Assembly: GCA_036758285.1 (NCBI GenBank)
Contig: DAIOWV010000004.1
Span: forward strand, 15,209-79,208
DNA: 64,000 nt
Reading direction: 5' to 3'
DNA from: Taishania sp036758285
GTDB taxonomy: Bacteria; Bacteroidota; Bacteroidia; Flavobacteriales_D; Crocinitomicaceae
Shown: positions 55,401 to 63,984 of the stretch, one piece after another
Numbering within the stretch: the stretch's first letter is position 1
Layout: each line of letters begins with the position of its first letter
Program-made: the position numbers and the translations under genes
Notes under the pieces: generated by a model
What the model was told of the DNA's origin: nothing
The model's database searches: none
The model's input: only the letters and a program-made list of their open reading frames with translations

Positions 55401-55560
55401 CACTTGCACCTTGATAGTTTGCTGTAACAGAAACTGTTGGTGGTGCAATTTCAGGATATTGAGAAACTGGAAGTGTAACCAATCCTAGCAACCCTAAAAT
55501 TACGATGATTACTGAAATTACGGTAGATAATACCGGTCTATCTATAAATTTATCAAACAT
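52435..55560 (-). CDS. AcrB-type multidrug RND efflux permease
   Basis: 1041 residues, HAE-1 subfamily. Twelve TM helices and two large periplasmic loops. The proton-relay Asp pair lies in ALVLAVGIVVDDAIVVVEAV. Also seen are FDKFIDRPVLSTVISVIIV at the N-terminus and LTLSPALCAILLKP and GLLAKNAILIVEFA later. Complete length for the family. Works with the adaptor (24 bases upstream) and the TolC-like channel. Drug range is not predictable from sequence. Confidence 0.95.
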   Translation of the reverse strand: MFDKFIDRPVLSTVISVIIVILGLLGLVTLPVSQYPEIAPPTVSVTANYQGASAEVVMTSVVIPLEEQINGVEDMTYMTSTSSNDGSASISIYFKLGTNPDLAAVNVQNRVSRATPLLPQEVTRAGVTTAKRQSDNILIFSLYSESSTYDMTFLQNYANINILPKIKRVNGVGEAMVFGQKDYSMRIWLKPDIMASYGLVPSDVMALLAEQNIEAAPGQFGESGDQSFQYTLKYKGRLQSIEEFEEIVVRSTENGEVLTLGEVARIELGAQNYAGGSRTNAYESVGVAIAQTAGSNAQEVINGSLKVLDEASKNFPEGIKYTTLVNANDFLSESISKVISTLIEAFILVFVVVFVFLQDWRSTLIPAISVPVAIIGTFFFLSLFGFTINMLTLFALVLAVGIVVDDAIVVVEAVHAKMEQGETNARKATHQAMGEISGAIISITLVMSAVFIPVAFISGSAGVFYKQFGITLAVSIVISAINALTLSPALCAILLKPHHHEEGKKKSFLQRFYGAFNTAFDATTNKYKKGVQFFVKRKSVAFIGIAAFVGIFILLMNSSPKAFVPSEDTGGIMSDISLAPGTSIERTEEVLLKVENAVKDIPEISKILRISGRSLISGAGSNYGMIIIKLKPWAERKGKGQDVASIVQELFKRTSVVKDAKVLFFPRPTIMGFGFSSGFEFQLQDQLGGTIENFNANKDKFLAALNARPEVQYAATSFSPNYPQYRIDLNVPAIKRSGLTVSDVLGTMQGYYGGVYASNFNKFGKQYRVMYQAEADFRADPESLNKIMVRNNKGEMAPISQFVELKKVFGPQIINRFNLFTSINIQGAPAPGYSTGDAINAIEAVAKETLPIGYGFEYSGMTREEINAGGQTIYIFALCLIFVYFLLSAQYESYMLPFAVLLSLPIGLAGAFIFAWLFDVSNNIYLQITLIMLIGLLAKNAILIVEFAADARKSGATIAQAAVQGAVARLRPILMTSFAFILGLLPLMLAKGAGAIGNNAIGTGAIGGMLIGTIFGVFVIPALFVVFQSLQEKIGGQKTKD

Positions 55561-55584
55561 ATTTACGATGTTTTATATCTAATA

Positions 55585-56745
55585 CTATTTTGCTACTTCT
55601 TCTTTCAATAAATCAGCAACTTTCACAAAATCAGCTTTGATTTCTGTACCTTCAGTTAAAATTCCAATTCCTTCAATAATAACGTGATCTTGCTCTGTTA
55701 ATCCTTCATCAACAACGAAAAATCTGCCTCCAGGAATAGCTCTCACTTTTACAGGAACAGCTTGAACTTTGTTGTCTACAAAAACATAAGCCATTCTCTT
55801 GTCTTGCAATTCAATTGTTGCATTTTGAGGAATAATAATCACATTTTCCAAATGCGTTGGTATTTGAATTGTAGCACTATTTCCTGAACGTAACAATTTA
55901 CTTGGGTTAGGGAAATTTGCTCTTACATTAAATGCTCCTGTTTGCGTATTTACCTGCCCTGAAAACGTTTGAATCTTACCTGTTTGGTCGTATTGTTTCC
56001 CGTTAGAAAGCAACAAATTAACTGCTGGAATTTTATTAATTTTTTCTTGAAATGTTTTCCCTTCAATTTCTGCAACTATATCTAATTGTTGTTTTTCACT
56101 GATTGAAAAATAAGCAAAAATTGTATTGATATCTGACACTCTTGTTAATGGTTGAGCAGTTGCACTATTAACGTAACTACCAATACGATATGGAATTGTA
56201 CCGACAACACCATCAACTGGACTTTTGATTGAAGTATATCCAACATTCGTTACCGCATTTGAATATTGTGCTTTTGCTCTTTGTAAATCTGCTTTTCTTG
56301 CTTGTAAAGCCAATTCAACATTCTTTAATTCAAATGCACTAATAATACCTTGATCTACAAGTGGACGCGTTTTTGTAACTTGCAATTCAGCTGTTGCAAC
56401 CGCAGCTTCAGCTGCTGCTACAGAAGCAGCTAAACTTTGCATATCTTGAGAAAATTGTGGATTACTAATACGAAATAAAAGTTGCCCTTTTTTCACTTCC
56501 TGCCCCTCATCAACAAGAATTTGATCAATGTATCCATCAATTTTTGGTCGAATATCAATATCCATTATTCCTTCCAATGAAGCAGGATATTCGGCAAGTA
56601 ATGTTGTATTTGTTTTTTCCAAATCAATTACTTTATATGTTCCAATAGGTTTAGGTGGCGCTTCTTGTTGTTTTCCTCCACAAGAAACTAATAAACCAAC
56701 TAATGTAGTTGTTGTTAGTAATCGTATCATTGTTGAATTTTTCAT
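55585..56745 (-). CDS. AcrA-type periplasmic adaptor lipoprotein
   Basis: 386 residues with a lipobox GLLVSC (Cys22). Membrane-fusion domains: ASLEGIMDIDIRPKIDGYIDQILVDEGQEVKKGQLLF (lipoyl first half), an alpha-hairpin at about 95-160, SPVDGVVGTIPYRIGSYV (second half), a beta-barrel, and a membrane-proximal domain. It connects AcrB and the TolC-like protein. Starts 5 bases after the tetR stop. Confidence 0.94.
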   Translation of the reverse strand: MKNSTMIRLLTTTTLVGLLVSCGGKQQEAPPKPIGTYKVIDLEKTNTTLLAEYPASLEGIMDIDIRPKIDGYIDQILVDEGQEVKKGQLLFRISNPQFSQDMQSLAASVAAAEAAVATAELQVTKTRPLVDQGIISAFELKNVELALQARKADLQRAKAQYSNAVTNVGYTSIKSPVDGVVGTIPYRIGSYVNSATAQPLTRVSDINTIFAYFSISEKQQLDIVAEIEGKTFQEKINKIPAVNLLLSNGKQYDQTGKIQTFSGQVNTQTGAFNVRANFPNPSKLLRSGNSATIQIPTHLENVIIIPQNATIELQDKRMAYVFVDNKVQAVPVKVRAIPGGRFFVVDEGLTEQDHVIIEGIGILTEGTEIKADFVKVADLLKEEVAK

Positions 56746-56750
56746 TGTAT

Positions 56751-57350
56751 TTACTTATTAAATAGAATGGTCATTACCATTTCTTTGCGTTGATTATAAA
56801 TTTTTTGATATTGTTCTTCAGTAGAAATATTAAATATCACTCTAAAAACAGGCTTCATCACAATTGGGAATGTAATGAGTGAAATAATATTTATTAGAAA
56901 ATTTACTGGTTCATATGTAGGAATCGTCCCCTTTTTCATCTCATTTTCGATCTCTTCTAAAAATATTTTAGATTCATCAATAGATCTTGGTTGAAGAATG
57001 GTCTCCATTTGATTGAAACGATTCGCCTCATTGATTTTAAAAATTTCTAAAAACGGATAGCTTTCACGAAATTCAGAGGTATAATCGATTAATGCTTCAA
57101 CTTTCTCTCTAAACGAAACCTTTGAAACGTAAATCTCAGCGTAATTCTTCCGCATCTCTTCAATGATCTCCGTATAAACGATATAAAACAGGTTCTTCTT
57201 AGAACGGAAGTAATAATTAACTAATGTTCGATTGACTCCAGCAAAATCAGCTATTTCCTGTGTACTTGCATCAAGAATTCCATTCGTGAAAAATAAGATT
57301 TTCGCACGATCTTTAATTTGATGCTCAGTTTGACAATCTAAGTTTGACAT
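56751..57350 (-). CDS. TetR/AcrR-family repressor of the efflux operon
   Basis: About 199 residues from MSNLDCQTEHQIKDRAKIL (start at 57350; the ATG at 57374 would lie upstream of the probable transcription start). The N-terminal helix-turn-helix is FFTNGILDASTQEIADFAGVNRTLVNYYFRSKKNLFYIV, with the recognition helix VNRTLVNYYF. The C-terminal part is a helical ligand-binding domain without a recognised motif. First gene of its own operon with acrA, acrB and the TolC-like gene, and a palindrome overlaps its promoter start, so autorepression relieved by a pump substrate is likely. Confidence 0.9.
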   Translation of the reverse strand: MSNLDCQTEHQIKDRAKILFFTNGILDASTQEIADFAGVNRTLVNYYFRSKKNLFYIVYTEIIEEMRKNYAEIYVSKVSFREKVEALIDYTSEFRESYPFLEIFKINEANRFNQMETILQPRSIDESKIFLEEIENEMKKGTIPTYEPVNFLINIISLITFPIVMKPVFRVIFNISTEEQYQKIYNQRKEMVMTILFNK

Positions 57351-57371
57351 AATGTTTGACAAAAGTGTCAA
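57329..57371. promoter_or_regulatory. TetR operator: palindrome plus TTTGACA half-site array
   Basis: A perfect inverted repeat TTGACA-AAAG-TGTCAA lies at 57356-57371, at the expected transcription start of tetR. Two further TTTGACA half-sites lie at 57343-57349 and 57329-57335 (offsets of 12 and 14 bases), reaching into the first codons. Confidence 0.65.
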
Positions 57372-57399
57372 CAAAGGTAATCCAAGATGTAATTCCCAA
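57372..57399 (-). promoter_or_regulatory. Promoter of the tetR-acrAB-tolC operon
   Basis: Minus-strand -7 TACCTTTG at 57372-57379 and TTG at 57397-57399, spacer 17. The operator palindrome begins immediately downstream. Confidence 0.65.
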
Positions 57400-57500
57400 T
57401 CCTATTTTTATGTTAAAAGGATGTTAAATAAAATTGGAACTATTTAAGTCCTGATAATTGACAATATTGAACTCTATCATCAATAATTCAAAATAATATA

Positions 57501-57508
57501 TAAATTTG
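57501..57508 (+). promoter_or_regulatory. -7 promoter element of gpsA
   Basis: TAAATTTG, 12 bases before the ATG at 57521. Confidence 0.4.
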
Positions 57509-57520
57509 TACTTATAAGTT

Positions 57521-58519
57521 ATGGGTTCAGAAAAGAAAATAGCTGTTATAGGTGGGGGTAGTTGGGCTACCGCAATTGTTAAAATTCTTTGTAACAATGT
57601 CACTTCTGTAAATTGGTGGATGCGAAACGATGCAGCTGTCCGACACATTTTAAAATTCAGACACAATCCAAATTATTTACAATCTGTAGAGTTTGATTTG
57701 AATAAAATAAATGTGAGTACAAATCTTGTTGAAATTATTGAACCAGCAGACATTGTAATCATTGCTACTCCATCCGCTTTTTTAGTTAAAACTTTTGAAA
57801 ATTTTCCAATGGAAATTTTTGCGGATAAAGTTGTTTTTTCTGCAGTAAAGGGAATTGTACCTGAATATCAAGCTATACCTGCAAGGTATATTCATAAAAC
57901 ATTTGGAACACCTTACAGCAAAATAGGAATTATTTGTGGACCTTGCCATGCCGAAGAAGTTGCGTTAGAACGCTTGTCTTACCTCACAATTGCTTGTCAG
58001 GAAGAACGAATAGCCGACAACATGGCTGAATTAATGGCTTGCAGATATATCAAAACAACCACATCTGACGATTTATTTGGTACGGAATTATCTGCTGTTT
58101 TGAAAAATGTCTATTCAATCGCTTCTGGAATTTGTGCTGGATTAGGATATGGTGATAATTTCCAATCTGTTTTAATTAGTTGTGCAATTCAAGAAATTGA
58201 AAATTTCATTGATGAAGTAAGTCCAATACACAGAGATGTTAAATCAAGTGCATATCTAGGAGATTTATTAGTTACAGCCTATTCAAAGTTCTCCAGAAAT
58301 CGAACATTCGGTTTTATGGTAGGAAAGGGTTATTCTGTAAAATCAGCTCAATTAGAAATGGATATGATTGCTGAAGGTTATTACGCTGTAAAAAGTGTCA
58401 TGGAAATTAAAAAGAAATTTGATGTAGAAATGCCAATCGTTGAGGCGGTATATAACATTCTATATGAAAAAATTTCTCCTGTAATTGAAATGCGAATTTT
58501 AACGGATAAATTAAACTAA
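57521..58519 (+). CDS. gpsA: NAD(P)+-dependent glycerol-3-phosphate dehydrogenase
   Basis: 332 residues. Makes sn-glycerol 3-phosphate from dihydroxyacetone phosphate for phospholipid synthesis. Rossmann motif AVIGGGSWATAIVK, then IVIIATPSAF, VKGIVPEY, GPCHAEEV, the catalytic Lys in LSAVLKNVYSIASGICAGLGYGDN, and SSAYLGDLLVTAYSKFSRNRTFG near the C-terminus. Complete. Followed by aspartokinase after 66 bases. Confidence 0.95.
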   Translation: MGSEKKIAVIGGGSWATAIVKILCNNVTSVNWWMRNDAAVRHILKFRHNPNYLQSVEFDLNKINVSTNLVEIIEPADIVIIATPSAFLVKTFENFPMEIFADKVVFSAVKGIVPEYQAIPARYIHKTFGTPYSKIGIICGPCHAEEVALERLSYLTIACQEERIADNMAELMACRYIKTTTSDDLFGTELSAVLKNVYSIASGICAGLGYGDNFQSVLISCAIQEIENFIDEVSPIHRDVKSSAYLGDLLVTAYSKFSRNRTFGFMVGKGYSVKSAQLEMDMIAEGYYAVKSVMEIKKKFDVEMPIVEAVYNILYEKISPVIEMRILTDKLN

Positions 58520-58585
58520 CCAAATTGTTTTTTATTTGAAGATTATCTTCGAAATTTCAAACAACAAAACAAAACCTATTCAAAT

Positions 58586-59857
58586 ATGAAAGTATTTAAG
58601 TTTGGTGGAGCTTCAGTAAAAAATGCTGAGGCCGTTAAAAATGTCACAAAAATCGTTCAATCATTTGAAAATCAAAACTTATTGATTGTTATTTCTGCAA
58701 TGGGAAAAACAACAAATGCATTAGAGATTATTGTTGATGCTCTATGTAAACGAGACAAACCTACTTTTAATGAAAAATTAGAAGAAATCAAATCCTATCA
58801 TTATTCAATTGCTGACCAGCTATTTAGCTCATATGAAGAGCCAATTTACAATAAATTAAATGACGTATTTTCTACTTTAGAAAAAAGATATAACGAAGAA
58901 ATACCTGATAACTATAACTATGAATATGATCAAATTGTATCATTAGGAGAAGTTATTTCAACTTTAATCGTCGAAGAGTATTTACAATTTTCAGGCTTTA
59001 AATCAAAGTGGCTAGATGCCAGAAGATTAATTAGAACGAATAATACATTCAGAGATGCTGAAATAGATTGGAGACGAACAGAGGAATTAATTTCTCAAAA
59101 CGTACTTCCAGTTTTTGAAAGTAATAATATTATTATCACTCAAGGCTTCATTGGGCACACTCCTGAACTATTAACAACAACACTTGGGAGAGAAGGGTCA
59201 GATTTTACTGCTGGAATATTTGCATATTGTCTTAATGCTGAAAATGTGACAATCTGGAAGGATGTTCCGGGAATGTTAAATGCAGATCCAAAATATTTCG
59301 AAAACACCATAAAACTTGATAAAATTTCATTTCATGAGGCTATCGAATTGGCTTACTATGGCGCTTCTGTAATCCATCCAAAGACATTAAAACCTCTTCA
59401 AAACAAAAATATTTCACTTTTTGTGAAGTCATTCATTAACCCTGAAGCAGATGGTACTGAAATTCAATCACTAACCGATTTCGACCACTTAATTCCTTCG
59501 TTTATCTTCAAGATAAATCAGACTCTAATATCATTTCGAACAAGAGATTTTTCTTTCATTGTAGAATCCCATTTAAGTGACATCTTCAGTCGATTTTCAA
59601 AAATTGGTATTAAAGTAAACTTAATGCAAAATTCAGCACTTAGTTTTTCTATTCTTGTTGATACTCAAAAGATCGATATACAGAAAGTTTTAGAACTATT
59701 TCAAGCTGATTATGAGGTGAGATATAATGAAAATTTAGAATTAGTAACAATTCGCCATTATGACGATGATACAATCGCTAAATTAACGAATAATAGGGAA
59801 ATATTATTGGAACAATATACAAGACAAACAGCAAGAATCGTTACAAAAAGTAATTGA
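58586..59857 (+). CDS. Aspartate kinase
   Basis: 423 residues, monofunctional. Phosphorylates aspartate, the first step to Lys, Thr and Met. Catalytic domain: KVFKFGGASVKNAEAVKNV at the N-terminus, GREGSDFTAGIFAYCL, and AYYGASVIHPKTLKPL. The C-terminal 120 residues form a regulatory ACT-like region, which is divergent. GGASV replaces the more usual GGTSV, a variant I have seen in Bacteroidota. Which of lysC, thrA-like or metL-like regulation applies is not visible. Confidence 0.9.
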   Translation: MKVFKFGGASVKNAEAVKNVTKIVQSFENQNLLIVISAMGKTTNALEIIVDALCKRDKPTFNEKLEEIKSYHYSIADQLFSSYEEPIYNKLNDVFSTLEKRYNEEIPDNYNYEYDQIVSLGEVISTLIVEEYLQFSGFKSKWLDARRLIRTNNTFRDAEIDWRRTEELISQNVLPVFESNNIIITQGFIGHTPELLTTTLGREGSDFTAGIFAYCLNAENVTIWKDVPGMLNADPKYFENTIKLDKISFHEAIELAYYGASVIHPKTLKPLQNKNISLFVKSFINPEADGTEIQSLTDFDHLIPSFIFKINQTLISFRTRDFSFIVESHLSDIFSRFSKIGIKVNLMQNSALSFSILVDTQKIDIQKVLELFQADYEVRYNENLELVTIRHYDDDTIAKLTNNREILLEQYTRQTARIVTKSN

Positions 59858-59875
59858 TTTTATAATTGTAAATTT

Positions 59876-60547
59876 TTAATGACTAGGTCTTTTCCATGCC
59901 CTCGTCATTTCTCTTTTACCTGGAGGTCCTGGTAGTGCTTCAATTTCAAAACCGATTAATTTCAAATCTCTTTTTACTTGTCCTTTCGCACAATAAGTAA
60001 CTAAAAATCCTCCTTCGTTAACCATATCATACATTTTTTTCAAAATCTCAGGGGCCCACATTTCTTCTTGAGCTCTTGGTCCAAATGCATCATAAAATAT
60101 GATATCATACTCCCCTGTCCTTGGAGAGAAATTTTCAATTTTTTCATCTATTTTTTCGAAAAAAAACAAGTCTGACAGCGTATGTAATTTACCCCATTCT
60201 AAGGAATGCAACAAGTCAAATTGAGGTTGAAATTCTGCCCCGATTTGTTTGCAATAATCCATTTGCTCCACGAATTCTACACTAACCGGATATGCTTCAA
60301 TTCCAGTATAACTGATTTTAATATTCTTGTTTTGCGATTCTACTAAAGTTAACAATGCATTGAGACCTGTACCAAACCCCATTTCAAAAACTTTAATTTC
60401 AGATTTTTCGATTGCTTGAATTCCATTTTTAACAAATACATGAAGTGCTTCTTGAATTGCTCCATGTGAAGAATGATAAGTCTCGTCTAAGTGTGGCAAA
60501 TAAATCGTTTTAGATCCATCATTTGTTACCCTTACTTCTTGCTCCAT
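59876..60547 (-). CDS. mnmD: tRNA (mnm5s2U34) methyltransferase MnmD
   Basis: About 223 residues from MEQEVRVTNDGSKTIYLP; upstream codons overlap the preceding gene and are rejected. The SAM-binding GFGTGLNALLTL and DIIFYDAFGPRAQEEMWAPE motifs identify the methyltransferase half of MnmC, here stand-alone without the FAD oxidoreductase part. It performs the last methylation of the wobble uridine in tRNAs for Lys, Glu and Gln. Starts 1 base after the upstream hypothetical gene. Confidence 0.9.
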   Translation of the reverse strand: MEQEVRVTNDGSKTIYLPHLDETYHSSHGAIQEALHVFVKNGIQAIEKSEIKVFEMGFGTGLNALLTLVESQNKNIKISYTGIEAYPVSVEFVEQMDYCKQIGAEFQPQFDLLHSLEWGKLHTLSDLFFFEKIDEKIENFSPRTGEYDIIFYDAFGPRAQEEMWAPEILKKMYDMVNEGGFLVTYCAKGQVKRDLKLIGFEIEALPGPPGKREMTRAWKRPSH

Positions 60548-60548
60548 T

Positions 60549-60914
60549 TTAAACAATCTGTAATTCTTGTTCAGTATAATATTCATTTTGAATAAAATAC
60601 TCAATCATTCCTTCTTTTAATAAGTGCTGTTGTTGACGATTATCCAACGCTGGTAAATTTTTTAACAATTTAAAATGTGGCCAATTATCTGTATCCCTTC
60701 CTTCAAATTCATAATATCCATATGGTTCCAACAACGTACAAATAGCAATGTGCATCAAATCAGTTTTTTGATTTTTATTGAATTTTTGATATCCTTCACC
60801 CAATTCATTCACACCAATCAAGAATAAAATTGATGAAACATCCATTCCTTCCCCAAACTTCTCTTCTAATAATGATTTCAATTTTTGAAATCTCAACTCA
60901 ACATGATGATCCAT
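60549..60914 (-). CDS. Conserved hypothetical protein paired with mnmD
   Basis: About 121 residues, soluble, mostly helical (MDHHVELRFQKLKSLLEEKF, VSSILFLIGVNELGEGYQKF, LMHIAICTLLEPYGYYEFEG, DNWPHFKLLKNLPALD). Start at 60914 is chosen because the -7 element at 60932-60939 would overlap the ATG at 60932. It ends 1 base before mnmD, so they are co-transcribed. No recognised domain; it may be a small partner of tRNA modification, which is guesswork from position. Confidence 0.7.
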   Translation of the reverse strand: MDHHVELRFQKLKSLLEEKFGEGMDVSSILFLIGVNELGEGYQKFNKNQKTDLMHIAICTLLEPYGYYEFEGRDTDNWPHFKLLKNLPALDNRQQQHLLKEGMIEYFIQNEYYTEQELQIV

Positions 60915-60931
60915 TTCCAAATATAATTGCA

Positions 60932-60939
60932 CAAATTTA
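60932..60939 (-). promoter_or_regulatory. -7 promoter element of the mnmD pair
   Basis: Minus-strand TAAATTTG, 17 bases upstream of the ATG at 60914. Confidence 0.45.
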
Positions 60940-61001
60940 ACAATTGATTTGGACCTAGATTCAGTTTGTATTTTGTAATTTCGAAAAAAAATCAGATAAA
61001 T

Positions 61002-61619
61002 ATGAAACAGTTTTTTAAAAGCATTCCAATATTAGTAGGAATCATTGCATTAGTCTCTTGTGGTGGAAACAAAAAAGATCAAGAGGAAACGAAGTCAAAT
61101 ATATCATACAGTTATTCACCTGAAAACTCATTAGTTGAATGGACTGCTTTTAAATTTGAAAGTAAAGCTCCAGTAAAAGGTACGTTTAATAAAATTGATG
61201 TTACTTCAATAAGCAAAGCAAATGATGTTAAAACTTTAGCAGAATCATTTGGTTTTACCATTCCAGTTAATTCAATTGAGACACTTGATGATTCAAGAAA
61301 TGCTAAAATAATTGAGTTTTTCTTTGGAACAATGTCTACGGAACAATTAACAGGTAGAATATTAAGTTTAAAAGATGACGGTTCAGCAGAATTAGAGGTT
61401 ACAATGAATAACATTACAGGCATCGTGCCAGGTAGTTATTCAATTATTGACAATAACTTTTCTTTTAAAGCAACAATGGACATTTCAAAATGGAATACAA
61501 ATAAAGCAATCGACATACTTAATGCTGCTTGTAAAGAGAATCATACTGAAAATGGTGTTACAAAAGTTTGGTCTGAAGTTGACCTATCATTCACAACAAA
61601 ATTGAAAATCAACAATTAA
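61002..61619 (+). CDS. YceI-like lipoprotein
   Basis: About 205 residues from MKQFFKSIPILVGIIALVSC (lipobox Cys at residue 20; the ATG at 60966 would bury the signal peptide). The mature part has the YceI lipocalin-like fold: SPENSLVEWTAFKFESKAPVKGTFNKID, ETLDDSRNAKIIEFFFGTM, and a C-terminal VDLSFTTKLKI strand. The family binds isoprenoid-like lipids; the ligand here is unknown. Monocistronic. Confidence 0.85.
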   Translation: MKQFFKSIPILVGIIALVSCGGNKKDQEETKSNISYSYSPENSLVEWTAFKFESKAPVKGTFNKIDVTSISKANDVKTLAESFGFTIPVNSIETLDDSRNAKIIEFFFGTMSTEQLTGRILSLKDDGSAELEVTMNNITGIVPGSYSIIDNNFSFKATMDISKWNTNKAIDILNAACKENHTENGVTKVWSEVDLSFTTKLKINN

Positions 61620-61682
61620 ACAAAATATTATTTTTTTGACCAATTATGACATTTTTATGAATTAATGAATCAAAAATAACCT

Positions 61683-61690
61683 TATATTTG
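61683..61690 (+). promoter_or_regulatory. -7 promoter element of the FG-GAP protein gene
   Basis: TATATTTG, 33 bases before the ATG at 61724. Confidence 0.5.
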
Positions 61691-61723
61691 CTTAACTAAT
61701 TATACTTTTTATTATTAAATCTT

Positions 61724-63655
61724 ATGAAAAAAATTGTATTTACATTATTATGTCTAAACCTATTGACAGCTCAAGCCCAACAAAGTTGGAATCAAGTTAT
61801 AAGAGCTGTTTCTTCAGACCACTCTGCAGGAGATAGATATGGTGCAAGCGTTTCAATTAGTGGTAATTATGCTGTTGTTGGTGCTTTAGCAGAATGGCAT
61901 GACGTTAATGGAAACAATCCATTGGAAGAAGCTGGTGCTGTATATGTTTTAGAGCGTGACCTAAATGGTAACTGGGTTGAGAAACAAAAACTTGTTGCCC
62001 CCATCCGTAAAGATTATGACAACTTTGGTCAAAGTGTTTCTATTAGTGGTGACTACATTGTTATTGGTGCACCTTATGAGGATGAAGACGCATCAGAAGC
62101 TACAACAATAGCAAATGCAGGATCTGCTTATATCTTTGAAAGAAACAATACAGGAACTTGGGTTTTATTACAAAAAATTGTCGCTTCTGACAGAGAAACT
62201 GGAGATAATTTTGGTAGTAATGTTTCAATTAACAATGACTACATTATAGTTGGTGCACCAGCTGAAGACCACAATGTAGCTGGAAGTGCAAGTTTAAATA
62301 ATGCTGGTTCTATTTATATTTTTGAAAGAGTTGGAACAGGTAACTGGTCACAAAAACAAAAATTAGTTGCAAGTGATAGAGCTGCAAGTGATCAATATGG
62401 AAGTAGTGTTTCAATTAGTGGAGATTACGCGATTGTAGGAACAAAATTCAAAACAACAGATGTTTCTGGATCAAACGTATTGTCATTAGCAGGAGCAGCT
62501 TATATTTTAGAAAGAAACACAAGTGGAGTTTGGAGTCAAAAACAAAAAATTGTTGCAAGTGATAGAGTTGCTGGTGGTAACTTTGGAATTTCAGTTTCTA
62601 TAAATGATGACAATGCAATTGTTGGTGCGACAGGACAAACACATGATGCTAGTGGAAATAATTCTCTTTACAATGCTGGAGCTGCATATATTTTCAACAG
62701 AAGTTCTTCTGGTACATGGTCTCAGGCATTCAAATTTACCTCTTCTGATAGAGCAACAGATGATTTATTAGGTTCTTCTGTTTCAATCAATAATGATAGA
62801 GCAATAATCGGTTCAAGAACTAAGAATTTTATTGTTGGAAATGACACGACTCATTTTTCAGGAGCTGCATACATCTTAAAATATGAAAGTGGTTCATGGG
62901 CATTGGATCAAAAAATTGTACCAACAACTAAGGTTGATGATCAACAGTTTGGTAATGCCGTATCTATAGATGCTGATTACGCTCTAGTTGGAAGTTATTC
63001 TCCTTCACATGAAGCGGCCTATATTTTTGAATTCGACTGTACTCCATCAACTTCTACGGATGTAAAAACTTCTTGTGGACCATATGTATGGATTGATGGA
63101 AATACTTATTCTTCAAATAACAATACAGCAACTTTCACAATTACAGGTGGAGCATCAACAGGTTGTGATAGCATCGTAACACTTAACTTGACGATTACGA
63201 GTGTAATCAATACTGTTTCAACTAGCTGGTCTACAATTACAGCAGATCAAACAGGTGCAACATACCAATGGATTGACTGTGGAAATTCTAACAATCCTAT
63301 TTCAGGTGCAACAAGTCAATCTTATACTGCAACTGCTGATGGAAGCTATGCTGTTATAATTACAAATGGTACGTGTTCAGACACTTCAGCTTGTGTTGTT
63401 ATTACAAATGCAAGTATCAAAGAAAACTCTTTAGCTTCTACATCGATTTATCCAAATCCATCTAAAGGAACTTTCACAATTGAAGCTCAATCAAATATGC
63501 AATTAAATATTACCGATTTGACAGGAAGAACAATTTCTAGTCAATCAATTACAACTGGTAAAAATAAAATTGTATTAAATGAAAATACTGGAGTTTATCT
63601 ATTAAATTTCGTTTCAGAAAATGGTAAACATACTGAACGCATTTTGATTAAATAA
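61724..63655 (+). CDS. Secreted FG-GAP beta-propeller protein with T9SS type A sorting domain
   Basis: 643 residues with signal peptide (cleavage near AQAQ). Seven integrin-alpha-like FG-GAP repeats at about residues 30-435, each reading D-x-[FY]-G-x-S-VSISGDYAIVGA, predict a seven-bladed propeller. Two short Cys-containing beta modules follow (TSCGPYVWIDGNTYSSNN at about 450, YQWIDCGNSNNPISGATSQS at about 510), then the type A sorting domain (STSIYPNPSKGTFTIEA to GKHTERILIK). Surface adhesin or scaffold; ligand unknown. Own promoter and terminator. Confidence 0.88.
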   Translation: MKKIVFTLLCLNLLTAQAQQSWNQVIRAVSSDHSAGDRYGASVSISGNYAVVGALAEWHDVNGNNPLEEAGAVYVLERDLNGNWVEKQKLVAPIRKDYDNFGQSVSISGDYIVIGAPYEDEDASEATTIANAGSAYIFERNNTGTWVLLQKIVASDRETGDNFGSNVSINNDYIIVGAPAEDHNVAGSASLNNAGSIYIFERVGTGNWSQKQKLVASDRAASDQYGSSVSISGDYAIVGTKFKTTDVSGSNVLSLAGAAYILERNTSGVWSQKQKIVASDRVAGGNFGISVSINDDNAIVGATGQTHDASGNNSLYNAGAAYIFNRSSSGTWSQAFKFTSSDRATDDLLGSSVSINNDRAIIGSRTKNFIVGNDTTHFSGAAYILKYESGSWALDQKIVPTTKVDDQQFGNAVSIDADYALVGSYSPSHEAAYIFEFDCTPSTSTDVKTSCGPYVWIDGNTYSSNNNTATFTITGGASTGCDSIVTLNLTITSVINTVSTSWSTITADQTGATYQWIDCGNSNNPISGATSQSYTATADGSYAVIITNGTCSDTSACVVITNASIKENSLASTSIYPNPSKGTFTIEAQSNMQLNITDLTGRTISSQSITTGKNKIVLNENTGVYLLNFVSENGKHTERILIK

Positions 63656-63677
63656 ACAATCACTAAATTTTATTATT

Positions 63678-63709
63678 AAACCGATAAGGATATCCTTATC
63701 GGTTTTTTT
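63678..63709 (+). terminator. Terminator of the FG-GAP protein gene
   Basis: Perfect palindrome AAACCGATAAGGAT with its complement, followed by a T run. Confidence 0.9.
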
Positions 63710-63955
63710 ATGTTCTGTTAAAAATACACTTAACCCCAAAATCAAAGCTAAAAAGTGTATTTGAAGTAAAGCTGATATTAGATTTATTACACAATCTTAA
63801 TAATCACATCTGGAAATCTATCTAGGAAAATGAAATAAATCACGAACTATAAACCTCAATAAAAACTCTTTTCAGTAATTAAATTATTAATGTTTATTGT
63901 AGTATAAAACATATCTGGTAACAGCTAAAATTTATGATTTGTTCTTTAACCAAAA

Positions 63956-63984
63956 TGAAAAACGGCCATCAGAAATGATGGCCG
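63956..63984 (-). terminator. Terminator of a minus-strand gene beyond the right edge
   Basis: CGGCCATCA and TGATGGCCG stem with a 4-base loop, followed on the minus strand by a run of five T. The gene it serves lies outside the window. Confidence 0.8.

Noticed and set aside
57351..57374. Upstream ATG of the TetR gene
   Set aside because: It falls within the operator and upstream of the predicted transcription start; the helix-turn-helix alignment also begins later.
61724..63655. Repeated segments in the FG-GAP gene as DNA repeats
   Set aside because: They are translated propeller repeats with diverged nucleotide sequence.
63723..63762. Inverted repeat AAATACACTT/AAGTGTATTT near the right edge as an attachment site or operator
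   Set aside because: Only 10 bp arms in AT-rich DNA with no neighbouring integrase or regulator; too weak to call.
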